A DNA stretch of 6,636 nt, taken from the NCBI GenBank assembly GCA_903970315.1, contig CAJCIJ010000023.1, positions 1 to 6,636 of the forward strand. Direction: 5' to 3'. Below the pieces are notes generated by a model. That model was not told where the DNA came from. It made no database searches and was given only the letters and a program-made list of their open reading frames with translations. This document shows, one piece after another, positions 1 through 6,007 of this stretch. Every line of letters starts with the position of its first letter. Position 1 is the first letter of the stretch. A program made the translations under genes and the position numbers. Source of the DNA: Actinomycetota bacterium (GTDB taxonomy: Bacteria; Actinomycetota; Thermoleophilia; Solirubrobacterales; Solirubrobacteraceae).

Positions 1-537
1 GCCTACTGAGATCACCGCGGGCAGCGTCACCTGCACGGTGTCGTACCCGTACTCGGCCTGGCGCTCGCAGCGCAGGGCGCCGTCGGCGACGTCCATCTTG
101 ATGACCTGGGTCAGCGAGGGCATCGCCAGATGCTCGGCGACAACGGCGCCGATGGTGTAGCACTCGCCGTCGTCGGACTGCTGGCCCAGCAGCACCAGAT
201 CGGGCGCCTCGCGCTCCAGGGCCTTGGCCAGTGCGTAGCCGGTGGCGGCCACGTCGGAGCCGGCGAGCGAGGGGTCGTCGAGGTGCACCGATCGGTCGGC
301 GCCCAGCGAGACCGCCTTGTGCAGCGCACGCACGGCGCTGTCGGGGCCCATGGTGACGGCGACAATGTCCTCGACCTCGGTGCCACCCTCGCGGATCTGC
401 ATCGCTGCCTCGATCGCGTGCGTGTCGTAGGGGTTGAGGTTCTTCTCGCCGCTTCGGTCCATCCGGCCCGTGGACGGGTCGATCCGCTTTTCAACGGCCG
501 CGTCGGGGACCTCCTTGACCAACACGCATATCTTCAT
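1..537 (-). CDS. etfB: Electron transfer flavoprotein, beta subunit (5' part, cut by window edge)
   Basis: ETF beta pairs with ETF alpha to take electrons from acyl-CoA dehydrogenases in the cytoplasm and pass them to the respiratory chain. Reading down from the ATG at 535-537 gives 179 uninterrupted residues. The N-terminus is MKICVLVKEVPDAAVEKRID, followed by NPYDTHAIEAA (residues 35-45), VTMGP (61-65), ALHKAVSLGADRSVHL (71-86) and LLGQQSDDGECYTIG (116-130), which lies where the family binds AMP or FAD. The visible part ends in LPAVISVG. The family is about 250-260 residues, so the last quarter lies beyond the left edge, where etfA would be expected. The start is supported by AAGGAG ten bases upstream. 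It is transcribed divergently from the M48 peptidase gene. The long open frame on the plus strand at 130-555 is its shadow. Identification is firm; the electron donors served cannot be told. Confidence 0.96.
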   Translation of the reverse strand, partial: MKICVLVKEVPDAAVEKRIDPSTGRMDRSGEKNLNPYDTHAIEAAMQIREGGTEVEDIVAVTMGPDSAVRALHKAVSLGADRSVHLDDPSLAGSDVAATGYALAKALEREAPDLVLLGQQSDDGECYTIGAVVAEHLAMPSLTQVIKMDVADGALRCERQAEYGYDTVQVTLPAVISVG

Positions 538-547
538 CTGCTGCAAG

Positions 548-553
548 CTCCTT
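548..553 (-). promoter_or_regulatory. Shine-Dalgarno site of etfB
   Basis: AAGGAG on the minus strand, ten bases before the ATG at 537. It fixes the etfB start at MKICVLVKE, which is also where the family begins. Confidence 0.75.
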
Positions 554-682
554 GAGGTTTTGTTGTGCTTCGCCCGGCGTACGAATCCCGGGGATCTGGA
601 AACCGCCGCACCCCGGGCGCCCCAGGTACCAGCACATGATGGGCCTGGCAACTGGCGGTGCGTATGTCCGGTGCGGAAGCGC

Positions 683-688
683 ATCCTA
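683..688 (-). promoter_or_regulatory. Possible -10 element for etfB
   Basis: TAGGAT on the minus strand fits the actinobacterial TANNNT pattern, and an identical TAGGATGC stands upstream of the thiolase gene. No good -35 is found at 16-18 bp: the TTGTTA at 702-707 is only 13 bp away. It would give a leader of about 140 nt for etfB. This is a weak call, made mainly because the element recurs. Confidence 0.2.
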
Positions 689-708
689 CTTGTTTGCCGA
701 GTAACAAG
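689..708. promoter_or_regulatory. Inverted repeat CTTGTT-N8-AACAAG, possible operator
   Basis: Perfect 6-bp arms at 689-694 and 703-708 are separated by 8 bp, in a stretch visibly less GC-rich than its surroundings. The geometry (20 bp overall, two half-sites) suits a dimeric repressor such as those of the TetR family, which often control acyl-CoA genes. It could equally be a chance palindrome. Its position between the shared GCATCCTA and CGAGTA blocks would place a bound protein over the candidate etfB promoter. No regulator gene is in the window. Confidence 0.25.
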
Positions 709-778
709 CGTTCGCCGACCGCTTTGCCCACTGTTTGCGGACCGGTTTGGCTACAGCCAAGGTGGTCGGCCAAGACGG

Positions 779-816
779 TCGGGCGCGGTCGCCCAACACG
801 TTCGGGCGCGGTCGCC
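779..816. repeat. 15-nt direct repeat upstream of the M48 gene
   Basis: TCGGGCGCGGTCGCC occurs at 779-793 and again at 802-816, with exact identity and a 23-bp period, about two helical turns. The core GGTCG appears two more times just upstream, at 764-768 and 777-781. The second long copy ends 27 bp before the peptidase start codon, so it could be an operator or a relic of local duplication. Confidence 0.55.
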
Positions 817-843
817 GAGGCCCATCTCTGCAACGATTGGCCG

Positions 844-1923
844 ATGGCCATGCTCCCCGCCGAGAGCTACCGCCTGGAGGGCATCTCGCCGAAGGCCTAC
901 GAGCATCCGGCCGACCGCGCGGCGACTGCAGCTCTGGCGGCGATCCCGCACCTGGACACAGTCGTGCGCAAGATCAGCGAACTGGGCTATGAGCGCGCGC
1001 TTCGCGCAAGCTACCTGGGGTCGTCGGTCAAGCTGGGTGAAGACCAGTTGCCGGAGGTGTTCGCCGAGCACGGGCGCGCCTACCGCACGCTGGACGTAGA
1101 ACCTGTGCCGGACCTCTACCTGGCGCAGCACCCGTTCGCCAACGCGATGACGATCGGCGCAGGCAAGCCAATTGTGGTCGTGCAGTCGAGCATGATTGGG
1201 CTCCTGGACAGCGCCCAGCTGCGCGCGGTATTCGCCCATGAGGCGGCGCACACGCTCTCGGACCACAACCTCTACCGCACGGCGCTCCTGATCCTGACGC
1301 AGCTGCTGCGCAGCGCTCCTCTGCCGTTTGGGCTGCTCCCCATCGCTCCGGTGCTGTTGGAGTGGTCGCGTGCCGGCGAGCTCACATGCGATCGCGCGGC
1401 AGCCCTGGTCACGCGCGACCCGATGTCGGTGTGCAGGACGCTGATGGTCATAGCGGCGGGCGCCGAGGCATCGCGCCTGAACCTCGACGCGTTCATGCGC
1501 CAGGGCCAGGAATACCGCGAGGGCAGCCGCGGACTTGCACGGCTGTCACGCCTGCTGATGGACATGGGCGCCACGCACCCCATGCCGGTGCGTCGAATCC
1601 ACGAGCTCATGGAGTGGGTTCGGGGCGGCGACTACGACCGCATCATCTCCGGTGAGTACATGCGCCGGGACGAGCCTGTGGAGCCGCTGGCGGAGGCTTC
1701 AGACGCCGTGGACCACTACACCGAGCGCTTCCGCGCGGCCTTCGTGGAGACGGGCCAGTCTGTCGCCGAGACCGGCCAGCAGCTGGCCGAGTGGCTGCGC
1801 AAACGCGCCAGCGATGCGCGCGCAGACGCCAAAGGGGCCTCCGACGACGACTTCGACTTCGACTTCGACGAGCACGACTTCGACGAGCCGGCCGCCGAGG
1901 ATCCGGACGACCCCGACGCCTGA
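844..1923 (+). CDS. Soluble M48-type zinc metallopeptidase with acidic C-terminal tail
   Basis: A 359-residue protein with the gluzincin signature. HEAAH (132-136) supplies two zinc histidines and the catalytic glutamate. GELTCDRAA (178-186) supplies the third ligand, E179, and the conserved D183, only 47 residues after the first histidine. The N-terminal part (SYRLEGISPKAYEHPADRAA, 8-27; GEDQLPEVF, 65-73; IVVVQSSMIGLLD, 110-122) matches what I remember of actinobacterial cytoplasmic M48 proteins. The hydrophobic stretch at 147-172 is broken by prolines and is not a clear membrane helix, and there is no signal peptide. A charged helical segment (about 285-330) leads to a tail (333-359) in which 15 of 27 residues are acidic. 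The start is ATG 844 or 850. Neither has a Shine-Dalgarno site, and the open frame further upstream looks non-coding. The substrate is unknown; family members degrade damaged or membrane proteins. Confidence 0.88.
   Translation: MAMLPAESYRLEGISPKAYEHPADRAATAALAAIPHLDTVVRKISELGYERALRASYLGSSVKLGEDQLPEVFAEHGRAYRTLDVEPVPDLYLAQHPFANAMTIGAGKPIVVVQSSMIGLLDSAQLRAVFAHEAAHTLSDHNLYRTALLILTQLLRSAPLPFGLLPIAPVLLEWSRAGELTCDRAAALVTRDPMSVCRTLMVIAAGAEASRLNLDAFMRQGQEYREGSRGLARLSRLLMDMGATHPMPVRRIHELMEWVRGGDYDRIISGEYMRRDEPVEPLAEASDAVDHYTERFRAAFVETGQSVAETGQQLAEWLRKRASDARADAKGASDDDFDFDFDEHDFDEPAAEDPDDPDA
1849..1884 (+). repeat. GACTTC hexanucleotide repeat inside the M48 gene
   Basis: Three tandem GACTTC units at 1849-1866 plus a trailing GAC, and a further GACTTCGAC at 1876-1884. 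They encode alternating Asp-Phe in the acidic tail. The same two codons are reused throughout, which suggests slippage expansion, so length may vary between strains. Confidence 0.7.
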
Positions 1924-1928
1924 GAGCT

Positions 1929-2015
1929 CGCCCGGTCAGGTGGCCGGGTCAGGTTTGCGCCGTGCGGTGGCCGGATCACTCGGTCCGGTCCGGACGCCCG
2001 GTCAGGTGGCCGGGT
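1929..2015. repeat. 21-nt direct repeat in the convergent gap
   Basis: A 21-nt sequence at 1929-1949 (CGCCCGGTCAGG followed by TGGCCGGGT) is repeated exactly at 1995-2015, 66 bp further on. Its core GGTGGCCGG occurs a third time between them, at 1966-1974. The second copy overlaps the last codons and stop of the B12-binding gene, so that copy is partly coding and is probably the source of the first. It may be a duplication of the hairpin-forming gene end. Confidence 0.6.
1931..1948 (+). terminator. Possible terminator hairpin after the M48 gene
   Basis: Eight bases after the M48 stop, CCCGGTC/GGCCGGG can fold into a 7-bp stem with one G-U pair and an AGGU loop in plus-strand RNA. The minus-strand version is weaker because the G-U becomes a C-A mismatch. 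No U-run follows, so intrinsic termination is uncertain. An identical hairpin lies at 1997-2014. Confidence 0.35.
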
Positions 2016-2418
2016 GTACGGACTCGCGGATGAAGTCCACGATCGCCTGTGTGGGCGACCCGGGGGTGAACACTTCGGCGACCCCCAGCTTGCGTAGCTC
2101 GGGGATGTCGTCGGCGGGGATGGTGCCGCCGACGGTGATCACCACGTCGTCGACCCCCTGCTCGCGCAAAAGCTCCATGACCCGGGGTACCAGCGTCATG
2201 TGGGCACCGGAGAGAATCGAGAGCCCGACGGCGTCGGCGTCCTCCTGAATGACCGTGTCGACGATCTGTTCGGGCGTCTGGTGAAGGCCCGTGTAGATCA
2301 CCTCCATGCCGGCGTCGCGCAGCGCACGGGCGATGATCTTGGCGCCGCGGTCGTGACCGTCGAGGCCGGGCTTGGCCACGACGACGCGGATCTTTGACTC
2401 GTCGTGGTCGGCGGGCAC
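2002..2418 (-). CDS. Stand-alone cobalamin-binding subunit of a methylmalonyl-CoA-type mutase
   Basis: A single-domain B12-binding protein of 138 residues from GTG 2418, resembling the C-terminal or small-subunit part of methylmalonyl-CoA mutase. With the catalytic TIM-barrel subunit this would isomerise methylmalonyl-CoA and succinyl-CoA, or a related acyl-CoA pair, using adenosylcobalamin. Base-off cobalamin motifs are intact: [10 protein letters not shown], carrying DxHxxG with the cobalt-ligating histidine, then GLSILSG with SxL, and VGGTIP with the GG. In numbering from GTG 2442 these are D28/H30/G33, S75-L77 and G105-G106. I prefer GTG 2418 because GAGGAG lies nine bases upstream, while GTG 2442 (146 residues) has no such site. 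It follows the thiolase gene on the same strand by 46 bp and is probably co-transcribed. No catalytic mutase subunit is in the window, so the exact substrate is open. Confidence 0.92.
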   Translation of the reverse strand: MPADHDESKIRVVVAKPGLDGHDRGAKIIARALRDAGMEVIYTGLHQTPEQIVDTVIQEDADAVGLSILSGAHMTLVPRVMELLREQGVDDVVITVGGTIPADDIPELRKLGVAEVFTPGSPTQAIVDFIRESVHPAT

Positions 2419-2427
2419 TGTCAGGGT

Positions 2428-2433
2428 CTCCTC
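2428..2433 (-). promoter_or_regulatory. Shine-Dalgarno site deciding the B12-subunit start
   Basis: GAGGAG on the minus strand, nine bases before GTG 2418. It lies inside the frame of the longer alternative beginning at GTG 2442, and argues for the shorter protein. Confidence 0.6.
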
Positions 2434-2464
2434 GGCGGGCACCGCAGGGCTCTGCTCAAGTCGC

Positions 2465-3649
2465 TCAGACGCGCACGATCAGCGCGTCGCCCTGGCCGCC
2501 GCCGGAGCAGATGGCGGCACACCCCAGCCCGCCGCCGCGACGGCGAAGCTCAAGCACGAGCGAGCCGATGATGCGCGCGCCGGAGGCGCCGATGGGGTGT
2601 CCCAGGGCGATTGCGCCGCCGTTGACGTTGACCTTGTCCTCGTCGAGCCCAAGCACGCGGATCGAGTTGACGGTGACGGAGGCAAATGCCTCGTTGATCT
2701 CCCAGACGTCGATGTCTGAGACCTCCAGACCGGCCTTGGCGAGGGCCTTGGTGGCGGCGCTGGCGGGCGTTGTGGCCAGGTAGGCGAAATCGTTGGCGCT
2801 CTGGGCGTGGGCCAGGATCTCAGCGAGCACCTCTTTGCTCTCGCCCTTGGCCCAGTCCTCGGAGGCGAGCACCAGGGCGCCGGCGCCGTCGTTGACCCCG
2901 GGAGAGTTGCCGGCGGTGTGCGAGCCTTCCTTGCCAACCACCCCGGGCAGCGAGGCGAGTTTCTCAAGCGAGGTGTCGCGCCGCGGCCCCTCGTCGGTCT
3001 CCACCAGCGTGGGCTCCTTGCCGCGCTTTGCCGGAGGCACCGTGACAGGGGCGATCTCCTCGGCCATGCGCCCGTCGTCGATGGCGGCAATGGCGAGCTC
3101 GTGGGAGCGCAGCGCCCAGCGATCGAGGTCTGCGCGGGTCATCTCAAGCTCGTCGCCGACCTCGGTGGCCTCGTCGATCATGGGACGGCCCGAGAAGGGG
3201 TTGGTGAGCCCGTCGTGCATCATTGCGTCAAGCATCTTGGCGTCGCCCATGCGGTAGCCAAAGCGAGCGTTGGGGAGCAGGTAGGGAGCCTTTGACATGG
3301 ACTCCATTCCGCCGGCCACACCCACGTGCAGGTCGCCGGCGCGGATGGCGTTGTCGATCATCACGGTCGCGCGCATACCGGAGGCGCAGACCTTGTTGAC
3401 GGTCTCGCTTGAGACCTCCTTGGGAATGTCGCCCTTGATCTGGGCCTGGCGCGAGGGGATCTGACCCTGGCCGGCCTGCAGCACCTGGCCCATCACCACG
3501 TGCCCGACCTGGGCACCGTCAACGCCGGAGCGCTCCAGGGCCTCCTTGATGGCGACGCCGCCAAGGTCGGTGGCGTCAAGCGTGGACAGGGCCCCACCCA
3601 TCTTGCCGACGGGGGTCCTGGCTGTCGAAAGAATTACGGTCTTTGGCAT
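2465..3649 (-). CDS. Acetyl-CoA acetyltransferase (thiolase family)
   Basis: A 394-residue thiolase, the usual family length. It condenses two acetyl-CoA, or cleaves 3-ketoacyl-CoA, in the cytoplasm. The catalytic set is complete: nucleophile C88 in [14 protein letters not shown] at 319-322, H351 in [12 protein letters not shown] and C381 in CSGGGQG. The central signature reads [15 protein letters not shown] (244-258), where many thiolases have NASG, so the pantetheine-contacting loop differs slightly. The start at ATG 3649 ([13 protein letters not shown]) is where the family begins. The frame stays open far upstream to 4054, but that part is antisense to pepA. The ribosome site is weak (GAG eight bases upstream). 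It is the first gene of a probable two-gene unit with the B12-binding subunit, and is divergent from pepA. Sequence alone does not separate a biosynthetic from a beta-oxidation role; the length and neighbours favour short-chain substrates. Confidence 0.95.
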   Translation of the reverse strand: MPKTVILSTARTPVGKMGGALSTLDATDLGGVAIKEALERSGVDGAQVGHVVMGQVLQAGQGQIPSRQAQIKGDIPKEVSSETVNKVCASGMRATVMIDNAIRAGDLHVGVAGGMESMSKAPYLLPNARFGYRMGDAKMLDAMMHDGLTNPFSGRPMIDEATEVGDELEMTRADLDRWALRSHELAIAAIDDGRMAEEIAPVTVPPAKRGKEPTLVETDEGPRRDTSLEKLASLPGVVGKEGSHTAGNSPGVNDGAGALVLASEDWAKGESKEVLAEILAHAQSANDFAYLATTPASAATKALAKAGLEVSDIDVWEINEAFASVTVNSIRVLGLDEDKVNVNGGAIALGHPIGASGARIIGSLVLELRRRGGGLGCAAICSGGGQGDALIVRV

Positions 3650-3762
3650 GTCAATCTCACGATAGTGGCCGTCTCCTGATCGCCTGGGTTGGGTGTCCTC
3701 ACAGACTTCGATGGCTCCCGAGGGCGGAGCGCCGGAGGGGCTGGCGCGACAGGGAGCAGACG

Positions 3763-3782
3763 GCATCCTAGCGATGCGAGTA
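3763..3782. promoter_or_regulatory. Bipartite element shared with the etfB upstream region
   Basis: GCATCCTA (3763-3770), six bases, then CGAGTA (3777-3782) on the plus strand. The same two blocks occur in the same order at 681-688 and 698-703, nine bases apart. Read on the minus strand, the first block is TAGGATGC, containing a TANNNT-type -10 hexamer aimed at the thiolase gene. The local GCATC-N5-GATGC also forms a small inverted repeat (3763-3777). Confidence 0.3.
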
Positions 3783-3786
3783 TCTT
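3781..3786 (+). promoter_or_regulatory. Possible -10 element of pepA
   Basis: TATCTT fits TANNNT and would place the transcript start at about 3792-3794, only a few bases before GTG 3797. That gives a nearly leaderless message and would explain the lack of a Shine-Dalgarno site. No -35 match is visible. Confidence 0.2.
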
Positions 3787-3796
3787 GGCCCGCTTC

Positions 3797-5323
3797 GTGC
3801 TGGTTTCCAGCGCCATAGCACCCATCCAGTCCACGGATGCCGACACAGTCGCCGTGGGGCTCATCGACGGAATGGGGCTGCCGGTGGGCGCGCCGCAGGA
3901 GTGCGAGGAGCTGCTGAGCAGCGGCGAGGCCAAACCGGCGTTCAAGTCGCTGGCGGTCACGCACGCGCAGGGCAAGCGCTGGATCCTCGTGGGTCTGGGC
4001 GCACCAAGCGAGCTGAGCGCCGAGAAAGTGCGCGTCGCCGCAGCAGCCGCCCACGGCCGCGCACTTGAGCTGTCAACCGCGACTCTCGCCTGGCAGCTGC
4101 CGACCTCCTCTGAGGCCGCCGACCCGCTGGCACTGGCGGGGGCGCTGGTGGAGGGAACAGTGCTCGCCGACTACCGCTTTGACCGTTTCAAGTCAGCGGG
4201 GGCGGGAGGCGACGGAGGCGACGGCGATGGGGCCGGCCAAGCCGAGGGCCCGCGCCACCTGGAGGCGCTCGTTGTGGGCGCCGGCCCGGAGTCGGGCATC
4301 GACGAGGGCGCGCTTGCTGACGTGGTGTCGGCGGCGGCACTGGTGGCGGCAGCGGTCAACGCAGCCAGGGACCTGCAGAACCGCCCGGGCAACGACCTCA
4401 CGCCGACCGCCCTGGCCGACTATGCGGTGAGCCTGGCTGCCGACATCGACACGCTCACGGTCGAGGTCGAGGCGCGCGCGGGGCTGATCGCGCGCTCCAT
4501 GGGGGCCTTTGCGGCTGTCGCCCAGGGATCCGAGCAGGAGCCGGCGCTGATCACCATGCACTACAAGCCCACCGCTGCTGGCACTGCGGGCGCGACGCCT
4601 CCCCCGGTCCTTGGGCTGGTGGGCAAGGCTGTGACCTTCGACAGCGGTGGCATCTCGCTCAAGCCCGGGGCCAAGATGTGGGAGATGAAGTTCGACATGT
4701 CCGGGGGGGCAGCCGTGATCGAGGCCACGACCGCGATCGCGCGCCTGGGACTGCCCATCGAGGTGATCGCCGTGGTGGGCGCCACCGAGAACCTGCCCAG
4801 CGGCCGTGCGGTGAAGCCCGGCGACATCGTGACGGCGTCAAATGGCAAGACGATCGAAGTCAACAACACCGATGCCGAGGGTCGCATGGTGCTCGCCGAC
4901 TGCCTCGCTCACGCGGTCTCCCTGGGGGCGCAGCGGATCGTCGATCTGGCGACGCTGACGGGCGCAGTGATCATCGCGCTTGGCTCCACCCACGCGGGTC
5001 TGATGTCAAACGACGACGAGTGGGCGGCGCGGGTGGGCGCAGCAGCCGAGCAGACGGGCGAGATCACCTGGCGCCTGCCCCTGCACAGCGAGTACGACGA
5101 CCTCGTCAAGGGCACGTTCGGCGACCTCAACAACGCCCCGGAAGACCGCAAGGCGGGCACGATCGTGGGCGCGGCGTTCCTTTCGAACTTCGTGGGCGAC
5201 GTCCCCTGGGTACACCTGGACATCGCCGGCACCGCATGGGACCTGGGACGCGGCTACGCCCCCAAGGGGGCGTCGGGCTTTGGCGTGCGCCTGCTTGTCG
5301 AGCTGGCGCGCTCCTACTGCTAG
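3797..5323 (+). CDS. pepA: Leucyl aminopeptidase, M17 family
   Basis: A cytosolic two-metal aminopeptidase that removes N-terminal residues, typically Leu, from peptides; family members are hexamers. The product is 508 residues from GTG 3797, the usual length. The active site is complete and spaced as in E. coli PepA: K277, D282 and K289 in VGKAVTFDSGGISLKP, D300 in MKFDMSGG, and D359, E361 and R363 in NNTDAEGRMVLAD. The HLDIAGTAW motif near the end is also present. The usual GKG before the first motif is GKA. The N-terminal domain has a Gly/Asp-rich insert at about 133-152 (nt 4193-4252). There is no ATG in frame near the N-terminus. The frame is open to TTG 3689, but similarity begins at about ADTVAVGLIDG, so I chose GTG 3797; TTG 3785 is possible. 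It is divergent from the thiolase gene and converges on the FMN reductase gene. Confidence 0.95.
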   Translation: MLVSSAIAPIQSTDADTVAVGLIDGMGLPVGAPQECEELLSSGEAKPAFKSLAVTHAQGKRWILVGLGAPSELSAEKVRVAAAAAHGRALELSTATLAWQLPTSSEAADPLALAGALVEGTVLADYRFDRFKSAGAGGDGGDGDGAGQAEGPRHLEALVVGAGPESGIDEGALADVVSAAALVAAAVNAARDLQNRPGNDLTPTALADYAVSLAADIDTLTVEVEARAGLIARSMGAFAAVAQGSEQEPALITMHYKPTAAGTAGATPPPVLGLVGKAVTFDSGGISLKPGAKMWEMKFDMSGGAAVIEATTAIARLGLPIEVIAVVGATENLPSGRAVKPGDIVTASNGKTIEVNNTDAEGRMVLADCLAHAVSLGAQRIVDLATLTGAVIIALGSTHAGLMSNDDEWAARVGAAAEQTGEITWRLPLHSEYDDLVKGTFGDLNNAPEDRKAGTIVGAAFLSNFVGDVPWVHLDIAGTAWDLGRGYAPKGASGFGVRLLVELARSYC

Positions 5324-5334
5324 GCCCGCGGCGC

Positions 5335-5901
5335 TCAGGCGCTGCGTAGCGGCGCGAGTGCGTCGCTGACGCGTGCCAACTCGTCGAGCATGGCGTCGGC
5401 TGCCTGATCCATCACCTCATTGGCCTGGACCTGGCCTTCGTCGTCGATGAACTGTGTGACGAACGGAATCGAGACGGCCTCAAAGGTCGGGAACATGCGC
5501 AGGGGGCTGAGTACCTGTTTGGTCATCTGCACTGCCCGTGTCCCCGCTGAAACTCCTCCATAGGAGACGAACCCGAAGGGCTTGTAGAACCACTCGTTGT
5601 GGAGGAAGTCGATTGCATTCTTCAGCGGGGCGCACAGCCCGTAGTTGTACTCGGGGGTCACGAACACAAACGCCTCGGCTTGCGCCACGCGAGCGCTCCA
5701 CTGCATCGTGTGCTCCTTCGTGTACTGCTGCAGACGCGGATGATTCGGCTCGTCCATGAAGGGCAGGTTGATCTCGGCGAGGTCGGCCAGATCGACGTCG
5801 AAACCCCCGTGGGCGCGCGCCCGCTCGTCGAACCACAGTCCCACGGGCAGGCCGACGCGCCCGGGACGGGTGCTTGCGATGACAATCATGAGTCGCGTCA
5901 T
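5335..5901 (-). CDS. NAD(P)H-dependent FMN reductase
   Basis: A 188-residue flavodoxin-like oxidoreductase that reduces FMN, quinones or similar acceptors with NAD(P)H in the cytosol. The fold begins with LMIVIASTRPGR (4-15), the phosphate-binding loop. VTPEYNYG (81-88) contacts the flavin ring, and PLKNAIDFL (92-100) and SYGGVSAG (113-120) follow as in the family. The ATG at 5901 has GGAGG seven bases upstream. The stop is 11 bp from the pepA stop, tail to tail, leaving no room for separate terminators. The upstream gene on the same strand ends 106 bp away, so this gene may have its own promoter, but I cannot point to one. The physiological acceptor cannot be predicted; azo-, chromate- or quinone-reducing members share these motifs. 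Confidence 0.93.
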   Translation of the reverse strand: MTRLMIVIASTRPGRVGLPVGLWFDERARAHGGFDVDLADLAEINLPFMDEPNHPRLQQYTKEHTMQWSARVAQAEAFVFVTPEYNYGLCAPLKNAIDFLHNEWFYKPFGFVSYGGVSAGTRAVQMTKQVLSPLRMFPTFEAVSIPFVTQFIDDEGQVQANEVMDQAADAMLDELARVSDALAPLRSA

Positions 5902-5908
5902 GTCGTTG

Positions 5909-5913
5909 CCTCC
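5909..5913 (-). promoter_or_regulatory. Shine-Dalgarno site of the FMN reductase gene
   Basis: GGAGG on the minus strand, seven bases before ATG 5901. It favours this start over the in-frame ATG four codons later. Confidence 0.75.
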
Positions 5914-5942
5914 GTTGAGAGTTGGCTAGTTGATCCTCGCCG

Positions 5943-5961
5943 CCACCGCCATGCGCGGTGG
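5943..5961 (-). terminator. Hairpin between the RCC1-repeat and FMN reductase genes
   Basis: Perfect 7-bp arms CCACCGC (5943-5949) and GCGGTGG (5955-5961) flank a 5-nt loop. It lies about 46 nt past the stop of the RCC1-repeat gene and 42 nt before the FMN reductase start. No U-run follows, so it may be a factor-independent pause, a processing site or chance in GC-rich DNA. Confidence 0.3.
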
Positions 5962-6007
5962 AAGACCATCTGCGGCGGCGCCACCGGGCGCGGGACCGGG
6001 TTGTGGC

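Larger units (their letters stand above)
538..843. other. Divergent intergenic region between etfB and the M48 peptidase gene
   Basis: These 306 bp must hold promoters for both flanking genes, but I see no convincing -35/-10 pair. Visible structures are: a 7-bp inverted repeat CCCGGGG/CCCCGGG at 587-593 and 611-617, inside the presumed etfB leader; CTTGTT-N8-AACAAG at 689-708; a small hairpin TTGGC-TACA-GCCAA at 747-760; and a 15-nt direct repeat at 779-793 and 802-816. The frame of the M48 gene stays open back to a GTG at 658. That extension does not look coding: it has no family similarity that I recognise, and the direct repeat inside it has a period of 23, not a multiple of three. Confidence 0.6.

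Noticed and set aside
130..555. Plus-strand open frame of 141 codons
   Set aside because: It is antisense to etfB, whose conserved motifs occupy the other strand over the whole length.
646..651. TTGCCA as an etfB -35 element
   Set aside because: It is a 5 of 6 match, but the hexamer 17 bp downstream (TACCTG) does not resemble a -10.
747..760. TTGGC-TACA-GCCAA hairpin as a terminator or small RNA
   Set aside because: The stem is only 5 bp, with no U-run and no promoter in front; chance is sufficient.
658..843. N-terminal extension of the M48 protein to GTG 658
   Set aside because: The added residues show no family resemblance, hold a direct repeat with a non-triplet period, and the recognisable M48 sequence begins at 844-850.
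1929..2015. CRISPR-like repeat-spacer pattern
   Set aside because: There are only two full copies, one overlapping a coding end, with a spacer unlike the length regularity of an array and no cas genes.
2807..3295. Plus-strand open frame of 162 codons
   Set aside because: It is a shadow of the thiolase gene, caused by high GC in third positions.
3689..3796. N-terminal extension of PepA to TTG 3689
   Set aside because: It would fill most of the only promoter space for two divergent genes and has low-complexity Gly/Arg/Ser content unlike the family.
3650..4054. N-terminal extension of the thiolase to 4054
   Set aside because: It is antisense to the pepA N-terminal domain, and thiolases begin at [13 protein letters not shown].
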